Shown: positions 23,262-36,752 of the stretch, piece after piece
Numbering within the stretch: position 1 is the first letter of the stretch
Layout: every line of letters begins with the position of its first letter
Assembly: GCA_023548195.1 (NCBI GenBank)
Contig: JAJHZJ010000013.1
Location: forward strand, 815,001 to 879,000
Reading direction: 5' to 3'
DNA: 64,000 bases
Source: Bettongia penicillata ogilbyi
Lineage: Eukaryota > Chordata > Mammalia > Diprotodontia > Potoroidae
The notes under the pieces: generated by a model
What the model saw: the letters and a program-made list of their open reading frames with translations, nothing else
Database searches by the model: none
What the model was told of the DNA's origin: nothing
Made by a program: the position numbers and the translations under genes

Positions 23262-23535
23262 CATTGGCTTTATAGTTTGAAAGCCTAGTTCAAATCCCAC
23301 TTCTGTTACTGACTACCTGTATGACTTTTGGTAAACCATTTAACTTCTATGGATCTCATTTTCATCATTTGTTAAATGAAGGGCTTGATACAGCTAGCTT
23401 TTAAGGTCCCCTCCAACTCTAAATCTATAATCCCATGATCCTGCCTCATGCCAGGCATTGTGCCAGATGCTGAAAAGACAAAGATAAAATGAAAAAAAAA
23501 TTGGCCCTTGCCCTAAGGAGTTTACATTACATTCT
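23262..23535 (+). mobile_element. MIR followed by dispersed repeat
   Basis: MIR 23262-23440 ('cctagttcaaatcccacttc', 'aaggtcccctccaactctaa'), then 'catgccaggcattgtgccag' and 'taaggagtttacattacatt' of the old dispersed family. Confidence 0.8.
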
Positions 23536-24121
23536 ACTGAAGCATTTAAATTCTTCTCAGATCAGGAATACTGATTGTCTCTATCCACCCAACTAATCCA
23601 TAGCAAAATAGTATGCTTAATTATGAGACATTTAGGAACTGTTTCATTCTAGTAACTCATTTCAGTCCAGTAACTCTCTCAAAAAAGAAATGAGATTCAT
23701 TTGCCATGTCCTGTTCTTGATGAAACTATGCTGGATCTTTGTGATCACTTCCTTTTCTAGATGTTTACTATCCTTTTAATTATACATTCTAGAATTCTTC
23801 CTTGAAGAATTGCATTACCTTGAAGACAAATGCCTTCACCCATTTCAGGGAGAATATAATAGAAGTGTAATAGAAGAGCACAGTTGCTCAGGGAGTCTCA
23901 CCATAACTCACCAGGAAAGAAGGCCACCATGATGACTTGAATAGGGTGGTTTTGTTGGAACCCCAGCTATGCCAACAGGATTTGCAACTTTCAGACCAGC
24001 TACCCCCACAAGTGGAATACCTGAACAAACCACCAAAGTCAAATCGGAAAACCCTATCCATTGATGACTTAGTAATAACTTGCCCTAACTGTTACAGAAT
24101 CACCTGAATGATAATTACAAA
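23536..24121. other. Unassigned block
   Basis: Nothing recognised. Confidence 0.35.
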
Positions 24122-24350
24122 CAACTAGGTGACATGAGTCAAAAAGACCTGAGTTAAAATCCAGCCTCAGAAACTTAGTAGCTACATGACCATGAGCAAG
24201 TCATTTGCCCTTCATTTCCTGCACTGTAAAATGGAGAAAATAATAGCATCTGCCTCACAAGGTTGCTGTGACGATCAAATGAGATATTTGTAAAGCAATT
24301 ATTCAGTGCCTGGCATATAGTAGGTGCTTAATAAATGCTTATTCTCTTCT
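24122..24350 (+). mobile_element. SINE/MIR copy, full length
   Basis: 'aactaggtgacatgagtcaa' head, 'tcctgcactgtaaaatggag', 'ttgctgtgacgatcaaatga', tail 'gcctggcatatagtaggtgc'. Confidence 0.9.
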
Positions 24351-24529
24351 CCTCTATTACAGAAAATTGGTTCTACTGAACCACAACCTTAGTCTCCATA
24401 AGTTAAGAGCTGGAGCTCATCAGTGGTCATGATCCTCCTGTTAACTGATTAGTTCCTTGATACCATCCTGTGACCTATCAACACAAAGATCTTACCTAGA
24501 CCCCATGTATCTTCCAAACGAATGGTCAT

Positions 24530-25035
24530 ATTTCTGAGGTACATCTGACCATGTCACTGCCCTAATGATGGCTTCCTATTGCTTCTATGACAAAATACAA
24601 ATACTCATTCTAGTATTAAAAATTCTCCATAATCTGGCTCCTGTCTACCTTTATTTCACATGATCACCACCACACAAACTCTACATTCCACTTAAACCAG
24701 TCTACCATCTGTTCTCTAAATGTGATATTTCATCATCTGCTTCTGAACCTTTGCAAGAGACGACCTCCATACCTTGAATCCCATTTCCTTTTGAAATTCA
24801 GCTCAGGTACTATCTCCTATAGATGATTTTCCTGATCACCATAGCTCCTATCCCAACTGGCCAGTTACATGTTCTTTCTTCCTCCTCCTCAAATTATACT
24901 GACTTACCTGTTTGTATATCTTATCTCTGCAGTAAAATGCAAACTTTTTGAAGACAGAGATTGATTTACTCCTGCTTTTGGAGACACTAGGCCCAGCACA
25001 ACGTTTTAACATTGTAAGTGCTTAACTTTGTCAAA
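24530..25035 (+). mobile_element. L2/CR1-type LINE 3' fragment
   Basis: 'ctgaccatgtcactgcccta', 'ataatctggctcctgtctac', 'tttgaaattcagctcaggta', 'tttttgaagacagagattga'. These are the order of the L2/L3 reverse transcriptase end and 3' UTR. Confidence 0.75.
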
Positions 25036-27055
25036 CTGAATTGAATCAGAAGATCTAACCTCCCACCCAGTGACCATTGCTATGATTCACGAATAGTGAT
25101 CTGTTGTTGTTTCTCATGGAGTGGGAAAGATATTATTTGATTGAAAGAGAGGAAAAAAGGAGAAAAGTGGTATAACCAAGAAAGTATTAAAGCCCAAATA
25201 AAAGCATTTTCATTATATGTTATGTTATTCTCTATTAGCACAGTATGTGGCAGACAGTGTTTAATGAATGCTTTCTCTATCTCTGATTTCATGTAAGAAG
25301 AAAAGCTCCCAACCCCCAGTCATTCAAGGCATTATGGGGAGAAAGGACAACAGAGAAGGCAGAAGGTCTTTGTGGCAATATTTTTTCCATCATTGAAAAA
25401 AATTACATCATTGGAGAAAGACAATAGCAGCACAGCTTATTGAAATGTTACAAGCAATTTTGCTTTATATTCTTCCTAATAACATTATGAAATCCTCCCT
25501 TTTCTATTAATGCCTTTTTAAAGCACCATGAAATCCTACAGAGAGAAAAAAATATGTAAAACATTTCCACACATGGTTTGAATATCATCACCATCATTTG
25601 ATAATCTTTCATGTGGTTCTGGGACTTAAGCTCATTAAGTAAAAGACTGAAGGCTGGTATGTCTGGTTTGCATATCACTTTTAGGCACCAGTGCACTGCC
25701 CCTCTTTAGATACATAGCTGTTATAGCGAAGGACAGGTTTTGCAGTCACCCCCTGCAGCATGGGTCCACTGTTGGAGATGGAGTGTGATGTCTTTTCCAA
25801 AAAAATGCACGGAGACCTGTTGGAGATTTCTGATGTAGGAACCCAGTATGGAAAGTAAGTTCCAACTCTCTTAGGCACTTTGAAAAGGACACTCACTTTC
25901 AGTCAAATTAGAAGCATCTATTATTTATATGAAGACTATAACGCTGAGATGTGACTTTCATACGGACACGGGAGTACCTAGATTTAAAGGGAAATGTATC
26001 AATTAGGTAAGGACAACCCAATTAGTTTCCTGTGCAAAGACTGAGTACATGTTTCCAAATGAAATGTGTGCAGAGTTTTATTTACAATCATGTTAAGTGC
26101 ATGTGATTCCCTAGTTCCCACAAGCAGAGTTAATATCTCTGTGTGAAGTCAGATTAAAGTGACTTCTTGGTCAGAGATTTAGCATTTTTCCAATTTTAGA
26201 CTGTTGCTGATGGGCTCAAGTATTGTACCACGAGCAACTTCACTCATGTCGCCCCAATATTTGTCATTTCCTTCATCATAGTAGTGAGAAAGGGTGACAT
26301 GTCATTGGTCATGTGCAAACAGCATTAGAAATACAGTTGACCTTTTTCATTATTTTCCTTTTTGCAAGTGCGCTTTTTTTCATTTTTGTTCATAGCTTTA
26401 TCCTATGGTTAGGAAATGTGTGGCACATGAAGCAGCCTAGGATACTTAGATTTTTATTTGATGTGTTGAGTGAGAACCTGTAGCAATCCAACCTCCATAC
26501 ACAGCATCATTAATACTAGAAACCAAACACAGACAAATAAATGAGTTGCACTGATTTAGAAAGAAATTAATGCCATTTCAGAAGAAAGGAAAGGGAATTT
26601 GAGAGGGCCACAAATAAAGAAATATCTGCCAATATTTTCTCCATGGCATTATATTGCATGGCAATCACCACAGGCCGCTCTTTTGTGTGTATTTCTATGC
26701 TTTAATTTGAGTGTGTTTATAGTATACAAATTAACTGTAGTGTTAAACTGAACTTTCCATTCATTGGGTTGCCAATGAGCTCAAGGTCAAATGTCTCAAT
26801 TAGTTTAAATCCAAGCAAACACATGTCAACATGGCATGAAGTCATCTGACTACTGTCTCCTTTAGAGAAGGAGTCATGAGCCCAAGGAAGGACATTATCC
26901 TTATTTCCAGTTGGGCCTCCCACATACAGGGGTGGTTTCCATCCATATGCCATATAGCAAGTCAAGAAAGTTAGGAAATTGAATTCTAAGATCTCAGAAA
27001 ACATATCTGAATCACTACATATTTCCAGATTAGAGCAGTATGATTCATGAATTAG

Positions 27056-27165
27056 TAGATTAGGCTGTGAGCTCCTTGAGGGCAGGGACTGCCTTTTGCT
27101 TCTTTTTGTATCCTGCCTGGAACATACAGCATTTAATAAATGTTGATTGATTGATAATAGACCAG
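27056..27165 (+). mobile_element. L2 3' tail
   Basis: 'ctccttgagggcagggactg' and 'atttaataaatgttgattga'. Confidence 0.85.
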
Positions 27166-27167
27166 GG

Positions 27168-27370
27168 AAATTTCATTCATAGATTCACATAGCTAGAAGG
27201 GACCTTTGGGCACATCTTTTAGTCCAACCTCCTTATCTTACTGGTGGAAACATTAAGCATAGAGAAGTAACTAACTTGCCCAACTCTATATAAGCTAACT
27301 AGGGACTGTGTCAGTGCTAGAGCCCAATTCTCCTGACTGCCATGCTCAGGGATCTTCCCACTATATTTCT
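27168..27370 (-). mobile_element. Antisense MIR
   Basis: 'ctagaagggacctttgggca', 'taactaacttgcccaactct'. Confidence 0.75.
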
Positions 27371-27737
27371 CTAATATTTACTTAGTCAGTGAGGTCATCT
27401 GTGCCATCTTCTCCTCCATTCCCAAACTATCTCCTCTAAAAACAGCCATGAATACTCAGTTCATCTGCTAAGTGCCATGTACTTATGTCCATGTATGCCA
27501 TCTGTGCCATGTACTTATGTATCATGCCAGTGTACAATCTGCAAAATCACTTTTGTCTTCTGTCTGCATCTTACAGGCATATTGGAGAGATCTAACACTC
27601 TAACATATTGGAGGGGTCTAACACTCAAATAAAAGGGGAAGTAGAAATTACTTTGTGGGTGGCAAGTCTAACCATGTGCTTAGTCAAAGTCTGTAACTAA
27701 AAGAAATGTCTCTTTTTTTTTTTTTTTAATAAAGGGA

Positions 27738-28092
27738 AGTGGTCATTTGGTCATTGTGCACAATTTGTGTGTGTTCGTCCTTTGTTGCCAAAGAAGACCA
27801 TGCCACCAGAGAAATAATGACATGACTTGCACTTGACTTTGTTTTTTTTCTTGAGTGAGGGAGGGCTGTGCAGGTCACCAGCCTCACTTCTCCTCCAGAG
27901 CCATCTGAATCCAGTGACCAGATATTCATCAGGATAACCGGAGATGACCCAGGATGAGGCAATTGGGGTCAAGTGACTTGCCCAAGGTCACACAGTTAGT
28001 GAGTGTCAAGTGTCTGAGGTGATATTTGAACTCAGGTCCTCCTGACTCCTGCACTGGTGCTCTATCTGCCGTAACACCTAGCTGCCCCTCTG
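27738..28092 (-). mobile_element. Composite SINE, full length
   Basis: Minus-strand element whose tRNA-like head (28092 end, 'cacctagctgcccc') joins the second SINE type body ('agggctgtgcaggtcaccag', 'agaagaccatgccaccagag'). About 355 bp. It shows that the body seen at 18046-18243 is a headless relative. Confidence 0.88.
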
Positions 28093-28394
28093 CACCATTT
28101 AGCCTGATCTTGAAAAGAAATCATCCTTCACTGACTTGTCTCCTTGCCCCACCCCCAAGTCTCCAAAAGAAATGTTACATGTACTTTTGCTAAAGTGTTG
28201 TTTTGTGTGAAAAGGAAAGAGATTAAGCCCCTTATCTTGTTTTCAATCTCAGAAAATCTTCTAAAATTTGCAAAGGGCTTTATGTCTCACAAAGCTCTTT
28301 GATATGTAATTTTATTGAATTTATCTATCTACACTGTAGGTCTTACCTTGGTTCTTTCTTTTCCAGGCATTTGTATCTGAGGATTACTTTATGT

Positions 28395-28482
28395 ATAGAG
28401 GAAATTTTATATATATATGTACACATATATGTATATATGTGTGTGTATATGTGCACATACATATACATACACATACACAATT
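28395..28482. repeat. AT/GT microsatellite
   Basis: Mixed TA, TG and CATA runs ('acatatatgtatatatgtgt'). Confidence 0.9.
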
Positions 28483-31326
28483 TTTTCCTATGGCTACATA
28501 GGTAATTGCAGTTATTTGGGATCTGATGCAGTTAGAAAAGTTTTTATTTAGTACATGTTTCATTTGGTGCAAAATGCAATTTTGTATTTTGTATTGTTTC
28601 ACTCCTTTCACATACTGTGTTTCTGCAAGGTGAATGATAAAGTGCTTGATAGTGAGTCCATATAATATTTTAACAATCAGGTGGGTAATATATACAGCAT
28701 TTCAAGAAGATAAAACATACACTCTGGAGTTTAGGATAAAATGTGTTAGGCTAGATCTACACAGGGTTAGCATTGCCACGTTCCATATTTACCCTCAAAT
28801 ATTATCTTTGTGCTTTTCTCTCGTACTTTTCTTGCTGCCAGACACTACCTTGTCACTACCACCAATCTTGGTAGTGAGAAGCACATAGTGATAATTGTGT
28901 CCTTCATGGCTGCCTTCAGACACTAAGGTTTGCCTTCAGACAAGGGTAGAAGCCTCCAAGATGTTGCAGTGTAGGGGACATCAAATGGAGAAAGGGCCAT
29001 TACCAAGAATTCAGAATTTAGATTGTTCAGGAACCTAAGCAATAATGATTCAGGAGGCCTTTTATTCAGAAACTTCTCCTGGGCTTAATGTGAACTTATG
29101 AATTAGAATTACAAGTTCATCTTAAAATGGTATATGGATATACATAGTAAGAAACTATGTCTACTCTTGTATAACTTTACGTACAACTACATAGTGTTGC
29201 CATTTTATAGATAAAGGGTCTTATGAGTCAAAATCTTACTCATTTAAACATTTATTTGGGTTGATCATAATCCTATCTGGGGTAGATAGGGCCACTTGGT
29301 TCATAGCCATTCTCAAAAGGTCCAGAAACTTCTCCCATAGTTCAACCACATAACCAAAGGAAAACATGAAATGACGCCTAAAGAACAGAGGAGGTAAATT
29401 TAGAGAAAGATAACACCAAATTTGGAGAAGGTAAAAACCATTGTACGTGTTACATGGTCAGGGAGATTTCCACCCTGGAAAACCTTACCAGATAGATACC
29501 CATTGGTCAGGAATATTGTAGTTGTGTCCCTGGTCTAAAACCAGGAGATGGACTAGATCATGCCAAGAGGTCCCTTCTAGTACTATGATCCTATGGAAAA
29601 GCATCCTCCTAGTTTAATTGATCACACATCCCAAGGCAATGAATGAAATTGAATTAAATCATGGAAACCGTTAACAAAGAATCCTTGTCTGATCTTCTCA
29701 AATATTAAAGGATCAGTGAAAGCATGCAATTAAATATACTTCATTTTGAGTATGTAAAGTTGACAAAAGACAATAGAAAAGACTGAAGTGCAAAGAGTGC
29801 TGGGACCTCAAACTCACTAGCATTTCCTTATTTATAGCAAAAATTGATTTAAATGGTTGTCTCAAGACACTAGCTGGGCTATTGTTTCCTTCCCCTACCC
29901 CAGGGGCTTGTGGAACATTCAAGAACATCACATTTTGGTTATTTGTTCATCATTTGGCTTGACATCACCAAACAAGTCCAGGTTCAGGTTCTAGGGAAGA
30001 AAGTGTGAGATAAAGGGAAAGAAAGGCTGGAAAACACAGAGCTCTTCAGTAAGGAAGGACAGCCCAAACTCAGAAGTTAAAAAAAAAGAAAACACTTCTT
30101 TGATGGATAACAAAATATAATGAATGGTATTAATGGCACTTAAACTCTAAGCACTTAAAACATGTTCTTCTTAATTGACTAGATTTGGTTGATGGACAGG
30201 TTTTCGCCTTGTTTGGAGACATCAGGGTTGGATCTCATATCTCCACCCTACTCCACCCAAAAGTGACAGAGAGCCCTGAGATGCTAATGATGCATGGTCC
30301 TCATCTATCTTTAGGTATCAGAAATGGATGATATCAGTTTTTTGTAAAAAGTCATATTCAGCTATAAGTCAACAGCAGGATGTGACAACATGCAAGGCAG
30401 TAATTTCCCACCCCTCCCCTAACCCCTTTGTCTGCCCACATTAAAAGCAAAGTTCTGCCAGAAAGCGTGAAAAGGGAGAATTTAAAACCAGTTTGCCTGA
30501 CACTGGACACACTAAGGAAAACACAAGGTTTGCCATTAAACAATACGTAGTTGAAGCTGAGTTTTTGCCTATATTATCCAGTTCATCTGGGCTACCCCTC
30601 AGAGAATAAAAAGAAATTCAGTATATTTTTTGTCATTGGTTAAGGTGAAATCCACAGTGTGATGTTTTTTGTTGTTCTTTTCTTTCTTTTCTAATGAGAA
30701 AAGTAATTGCACCTTTTAACATGTTTGCTCTGATCTGCTTCCAACATCCAGCTGGTCTCAGGTTCCATGGACATTCTTTTGGAGTTTAGAAAGACTAGGC
30801 ATTAGATGATTAAAAAAAAATCAAGCTCAGAGCACTTGCCAAAATGTAAAATGAATTTCTAATAAGTTACCAGTTCACCCCAATCATTTCCCCTTTTCCT
30901 ATATATATATACATATCACTATGTATATTCAGGAAACATACAAGATGTTCAGGAAACCAGACTCCACTGATAAGATACATAATTCTCACCTTTTTTTTTT
31001 TCTTTCAAAAGGCTGGTCTAAAAAATAGCTGCCCTTTTTTTCCCCCCAACTATTATGCCGGGTTGTTAACCTTCCAGTTGTATTGCCATGGTAACTCTCT
31101 CCCTTAACATTTCACCATGGTAACCTACTTGTCCAAACTCCCGGTGTGTGTTCTACTGTCACTATTTGAAGTGCTGTACTTTGATTCATTTTGGCAGAGC
31201 CAGCTTTCAGTCATTTATGGCACAGTGAAATATTCTTCAATGCTATGTAATTCAGACTAATTACAGAGGTTCATATAAGGCACATGTCTCAATATGTATA
31301 TAAAAAACACTAACATCACATTACAT

Positions 31327-31950
31327 TTAATTTCTGTCTTCAAGTAATGATTTGTTTTCGTGTTCCCTTTCTTTGGTCTCAGAAGGTATCATACCATTCT
31401 CCATCTCCGAGTGCTGTTGGATACAGTTAGTCAAAATGGCTGTGCTTGAGTTGTCCGAGTTGCACATTTTTTCTGAGTCTTCTTCTTTTTTCTCCTCATC
31501 CAGGGAATAATTCCGGAAGGTCTTGTAAATTTTCTGAACATCCTCTGGGACGCTCTTTTTAAGATCTTTGTTTTTCCTCTTGGTGAGCTTAGAGGAAGAC
31601 GACCCAAACTTATTGATGATGTTATCCTCAGATGCTCCCTGCCCATGTTTGTTCAGATGCTCTGGCCCCTTGAGGCGCAAGTTGTTAGGTCGGTTATTGA
31701 TGCTTTCCTGAGATGAAGCTTTGAAGCGCCCAGTCTCCAATGCGGCAAAGACTGAGCGCTTCTCAGGAGACAGCATGTCCAAGGAGTGAGCCCTCTGATC
31801 CAGGCCCAACCGCCTGCGTTCCATGCTCCGGATTGTGGCTGCCCGCTGAAGCTTATCATGGATCTCCACACTCAGACGTCTCCGTGTCTCCCTGAACTCG
31901 GCTGTCACATTAGCTTTCCACTCGGCTGCATGGGCTTTTATTTCACCAAC
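31327..31950 (-). CDS. KCNK10: KCNK10 (TREK-2) terminal coding exon: cytosolic C-terminal tail
   Basis: Last coding exon of a TREK-type two-pore-domain K+ channel, 207 codons plus a TAA stop at 31327-31329. The acceptor AG is at 31951-31952 after a T-rich tract, and the exon opens in frame with [11 protein letters not shown], joining the preceding exon's KKTKEE. The first 50 residues are the proximal C-terminus that in TREK channels senses stretch, phospholipid, internal pH and phosphorylation. The RRRLSVE motif carries the serine that matches the TREK-1 PKA site (family knowledge). The rest ([37 protein letters not shown], ending LLEDRN) follows TREK-2 and not TREK-1, whose tail is much shorter; this decides the paralogue. 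The distal half is rich in K, E, S and N and looks disordered. No break is seen. Assignment rests on recalled sequence of the human protein, not on a search. Confidence 0.97.
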   Translation of the reverse strand, partial: VGEIKAHAAEWKANVTAEFRETRRRLSVEIHDKLQRAATIRSMERRRLGLDQRAHSLDMLSPEKRSVFAALETGRFKASSQESINNRPNNLRLKGPEHLNKHGQGASEDNIINKFGSSSSKLTKRKNKDLKKSVPEDVQKIYKTFRNYSLDEEKKEEDSEKMCNSDNSSTAILTNCIQQHSEMENGMIPSETKEREHENKSLLEDRN

Positions 31951-34084
31951 CTGGACAAAAACAAAATTCAAAATGTCATGAGTGAGAGAAGGTTTTATTT
32001 TAATTGTACATTAAACCCTTCTTTCTGGGACAGTGGCTTCACATCTCTTGTCTATGGAGAATGGGAGGGGGTTTCAATTTTACAAATGGAGAATTGTGCT
32101 AGGGTAACATTAAGGACATATACCAAGTTAGAGATAATAACCCTAATAATAAAAAAGTATGTAGTTGTAATGGTCCTTTAGTGGTGTTTAAACAGGAGTG
32201 TCTTCAAGTTTACAAAGCACTTTCCAAACAACCCAGGAGGTGGAATATAATGCCCTTGAGGACAGGGATTGTTTTTCATTTTTATTTTTGTAGTGCTTAT
32301 ATATAATAGGCACTTAATACATGCTTTCTGAATGAATGAGTAAATGAATGAGGGCATATAGTAACATATGTAGTGGTTCTTATTTATAAAATACTTTCAG
32401 GTTTACAAAGCACATTTCTCACAAGCAAGATATAAGTTAGGCAGGAAAGGTTATTCACACTCTACAGATGAAAAAACTGAGACTCAAAATAGCCAAGTAA
32501 CTTTCTCATGGTCACATAATTACTTTCAGAGTCAAGATGAGATTATAAGATATGGAAGAATGTCAAACAACTACATCAGAAGGTCAGTATGATTGGGTTC
32601 TAATATTTGCTCTGCCACTAAGTAGTCAGTGCAAAGTATGGGCAAGTTTCCAGATCTCTCTGGGCCTCAATTTTCTTATGAAGGGATTGGATTAGATGGT
32701 CTCCAAGATCCCTTTCAACTTTAAGATTCTAGGAATTTATATTCTTTCTATGAAACCAGAAACTCTCAAATTCAGTAATTAGTATGGTTCATAAAGTCAT
32801 GGGAATTAAAAACTGAAGAGCTCTTAGATATAATAGATTCAACTTATCATTATTGGTTGCCTCCCAAGAGATAAATACAAAGTACATTAGAGATGCACCA
32901 TAACACTGTTGATGGGGTCCATGCTGTGGTAACATATATGTAAATCAGATCTTGCTATAAAGAAATTCTCCCAATATATCTGATTATTAAATTCCTTTGT
33001 CAGGATACAAAAACTACCCATTTTAGAAGTAGCATAATACAGTTGAAAATAGACTGAACTAGAATCCCAGAGACATAAATTTTTGTGTCATTTTAACAAC
33101 TTTTTATCTCTGTGATCCTGATCCTAAACTGCACCCCTGTTCACTTATGAAATGAAGATAAATAAACTAGGCCTACTTATCTCACAGGCCTGCTATATGG
33201 CTCAAATGAGATAATGTATAAAGAAATGCTTCAGAAACTGTAAAGTACTAGAGAAATGAAAGGTTATACATTTGACCTTTCTTTTAATGAACTTTAAGTG
33301 CCTATTGAGCACAGAAACAGTATGGTGGGTATGAGGGAAGATATAAAACTGAGATAAGACACAATCCTTTCCCTCAAGTAACTTAGAATCTAGTAGAGGA
33401 ATAAAATATGGACTCTTTGTTATATACAACACTATCTTGGGCAAGTCACTTAATCTCTGTTTGCCTTAGTTTTCTCATCTGTAAAATGAACTGGAGAAAG
33501 AAATGGCAAATCACTCTAGTATCTTTGCCCCAAAATCCCCAAATGGGGTTATGAGGAGTCAGAAACAACTGAAAATAACTGAACAACATCAACAAAAGAT
33601 TTGTGAGGTTTAGAGAGATAAAGTGACTTGCCCAAGGTGACACCGGCAGTAAAATGTTAGAGCCAGGTTCAAACTCAGGTCCTCAGGTTTCAACTCTGTT
33701 GCTCTTTCCACTGTATCATGATGCTTCATGCCACAGCAGTAGAGTGAAATTCAAATACATAAGGACAAAGGCTTAGAATTTAGTGAGCCTTGATCAGTAG
33801 GACAAATAACATGCTTCCTTACATAGACAAGTAACTTGAATCTTTGCTGACAAGAAAGTCGATATTTATACAGTTCCTTTTTCTCTCTCCAGCAGCAGTT
33901 TCTGCTGATCTTGTTAGATAACCGGGGATTCCAAATTGAAGTGACATTGACACAGCTATTTTTGCCAACCAGGAAAATGAAATTTTGTGCTAGTAAAAAT
34001 GAAATGGGAAATTCATCTCCTCATGTACTCATCACATTTTATTTTGCATTAAACATATCAGAATATATTTGCATCCCTCTATTA
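31951..34084. mobile_element. KCNK10 intron: cluster of MIR and SINE copies
   Basis: Within the intron between the tail exon and the TM4 exon: an L2 tail (32232-32335), antisense MIR (32370-32525), forward MIR (32575-32740), forward MIR (33030-33262), an old dispersed piece (33290-33400), a forward SINE 3' half (33430-33600, 'ctggagaaagaaatggcaaa') and antisense MIR (33604-33725). 31960-32180 and 33730-34080 are unassigned. Confidence 0.75.
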
Positions 34085-34195
34085 GACTGTAAACTCCATT
34101 AGGTCAGATGCCATTTCTTATTTAATTTTTGCATCACACAAAGCACCTAGTACTTAGCACAAATTAGGTATCTAATAAATGACTGAATTGAATTT
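34085..34195 (+). mobile_element. L2 3' tail
   Basis: 'tagactgtaaactccattag', 'aaattaggtatctaataaat'. Confidence 0.8.
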
Positions 34196-34249
34196 ATTCA
34201 TTCAACAACCATTGGCCTACTATGTATAACTTCTACTATAACTCCCTGT

Positions 34250-36752
34250 TGATGAGCCACACTCTTCCAGGTCCTGGTTATACTTTCACACACTGTCCTC
34301 AGCTCACTGGAGGAAGCAAGTGGGTTGGACTACTCCTTGCTCCCTAGAAATTGTCATTTCTGGGTTCTTTCCCTACTTCTATAATTCACTAATCTCTCCT
34401 GTCTTGGAGGTTCATGCTATTCATATCTACCACTCAATCCTGGTAGCTGTTGCCTATAGACTCCCAGGTAACTCCTCTTCTTTCCCAGATGAATTCAGTA
34501 CATGGCTCACCATTTTTCTCTCCTCTCCAATTCCTGCCCTCCTGTAACATACACACTGACTCAAACACTAACCAATTCAACTCACTTATATCCCATAATC
34601 TACTCCTCCACCCCATCTCAGTCACACATAAAGATGGTCATACCCTTGATCTTATTATCATCCACAAATGTACCACCTTCATGTTCAAGATTTCTGAAAT
34701 CCCCTTATGCAACCATAATCCATTGGCTTTTCACCTCTTCTTCCGCTTTCCCTATCAAACCCTAATCTTCCTCTGCACCATGACCTCTAATCCCTTGACC
34801 CTTCAATTCTCTCCCAGACCATCTCCCCTACACTAGCCACTCTCCTCTTTTCCCCGTCTTGATCCCTTGGTGAAGTAACACAAGTATACATTGTCCTTCT
34901 CTCTTGAGTTCTTTATGAGTCTCTATCATTTCACAGATTGTGTTCCACTAAGTCTCAGCCTTGGGTCACTTTCACCATTTGCCTCCTTTACTCCTACATG
35001 GATCTATTGAAATAAAGGTGCTAAAAATCATGCAAACATTTGGAATCCACTCCAAATTTACATCACACAACCTCAACTTCACCCTCACTGCTACTAAGCA
35101 ATCCTGCTATACCTGTCTTATCAACTTACTATCCTCCTCTCAATAGCAGCTCTTCCAAATCCTTTTATCTCTCCTCAAACCTCTCATAGTTCCCCCTTCC
35201 CCCACTCTCTTAATTGAGAAACCTGTCTCACATATTTTAGAAAAAATTTTGCTGTTCAGTGAGTTCCCTCTTTCCCCCTCTTCCTCATCTTATATTACTC
35301 TTATGCCTCCTCCTTCACTCATAACTCACGTGATATGATAGTTTTGCTCCTTACCAAGGCAAACCTCTACTTCTCATCCAGAAATCTTATTCCATACCAT
35401 CCTGTCCAATAGACCACCCCCTATCACTTGTTTTCAATTTTTCCCCTTCTACTTGCTCATTTCTTACTGCCTACAAATATGTCCATATCTCCCCCATCCT
35501 GAAAAAAAATTTTGATTCTTCCATCCCTGCTATCTATCACCCAAAATCTATTCTCTCCTTTGTGTCTAAAGTTGAAAAACTCATTGACGATCAGTTTCTA
35601 CAGTCATCTTCTCTCTTCTCACTTTCTTTTTAATACCTTATAATCTGGCTTCCAAATTTACCATTCCACCAAAATCATTCTCTCCAAAGTTATTGATGAC
35701 CTCTCAGTTGCTAAGTCCAATCTCTTCAACCTCTCTGCAGCTTTTGACTCTTCTGATTGACCTCAATAATCTCTTCTCTCTAGGTTTTTGGGAAACTACT
35801 CTCTCCTGGTTCACCTTCCACCTCTCTGATGAATCCTTCTCTGTCTCCTTTGCTGGATCCTGATCCACATCATGGCTTCTAACTGTAGGTGTCCAACAGG
35901 TTTGTATCTTGGGCCCTCTTCTCTTCTCCCTCTTATATTACTTCAGTTTGGTGATCTCATCAACTCCCAGGATTTAATTACATCTCTATGCTGATATTCT
36001 CAGAGCTATCATCCTGCTCCAGTTTCTCTGGTGACCTACAATCTTGTATCTCCAACTGCCTTTCAGATATCTCAAACTGGATATCCAGTAGACATAAACT
36101 CAATATATACAAAACCTAACTCATCTTTTCTCATAAATCCTGCCCCACCCACTGCACTTCACCTTTCCCAGTATTTTCCAGGGCAACATTATCCTCTTAG
36201 TCCCTCAGGCGTGCAAGTTAAGTGTAATTCTTGACTTCTCACTATCTCCTTCCTCACCCCTCCATAACAGAACTGTGGCCAAGGCCTATGGATTTCACTT
36301 CTCAGATATACTTCCTTCTCTCCTTTGACACTCTCAGCATTCATGTACAGGCCTTCATCGCCTCATGACTATTGCAACAGATTGCTGGTGGGTTGACCAA
36401 CCTCAAGCCCCAGTCAAATTCATCCATTCAGTCATGAAAGTGATTTTCTTATAGCACTGACCATATCACTCCCCTACTCAATAAACTTCATTTTCTCCTA
36501 CTCACCTCAGATCAAATACAAAGTCCTCTATTTGGCATTCAAAGACCTTCATAAACTAGCTCCTCCTACCTTTCCAGTCTTCTAATACCTTACTCCCCCC
36601 AAGTACTCTTCAATCCAGTAACACTGGCCTCCTCACTGTTCCATAAATAAGACCCTTCACCTCTGGACTCTAAGCATTTTCACTGACTGTCCCCTATTCC
36701 TAGAATACTCTCCCTCTTTATCTCTACCTACTGTCTTCCCTTGGTTCCTAAC
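34250..36752 (+). mobile_element. L2 LINE body, endonuclease and reverse transcriptase remnants
   Basis: Longest LINE in the window, antisense to KCNK10. Broken frames keep the apurinic endonuclease part (VAVAYRLPGNSSSFPDEFST, 'THKDGHTLDLIII' at 34440-34680) and reverse transcriptase pieces (NLSAAFDSSD, then 'LGPSSLLLILLQFGDL' at about 35725-35970), with stops in all frames. The 3' part continues after a 645-bp insertion, at 37398. The open frames at 34320-34836 belong to this element. Confidence 0.9.

Larger units (their letters stand above)
26070..31326 (-). other. KCNK10: KCNK10 3' untranslated region, extent uncertain
   Basis: Sequence downstream of the TAA stop on the minus strand. The first kilobases are free of recognisable SINEs, as expected of a 3' UTR. 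Candidate AATAAA signals (TTTATT on the + strand) occur at 29251-29256, 29061-29066, 28543-28548 and 26077-26082. SINE copies at 27.1-28.1 kb would lie inside the longest version. I recall the human gene having a long 3' UTR of several kb, but the true end cannot be fixed from sequence alone. Two CCATGGTAAC motifs sit at 31082-31095 and 31112-31124. The 29.46-29.60 kb part has a MIR-like flavour (ctagatcatgccaagaggtccc). Confidence 0.5.

Noticed and set aside
34320..34836. 128-codon and neighbouring plus-strand frames as a gene
   Set aside because: They read the L2 endonuclease domain in broken frames.
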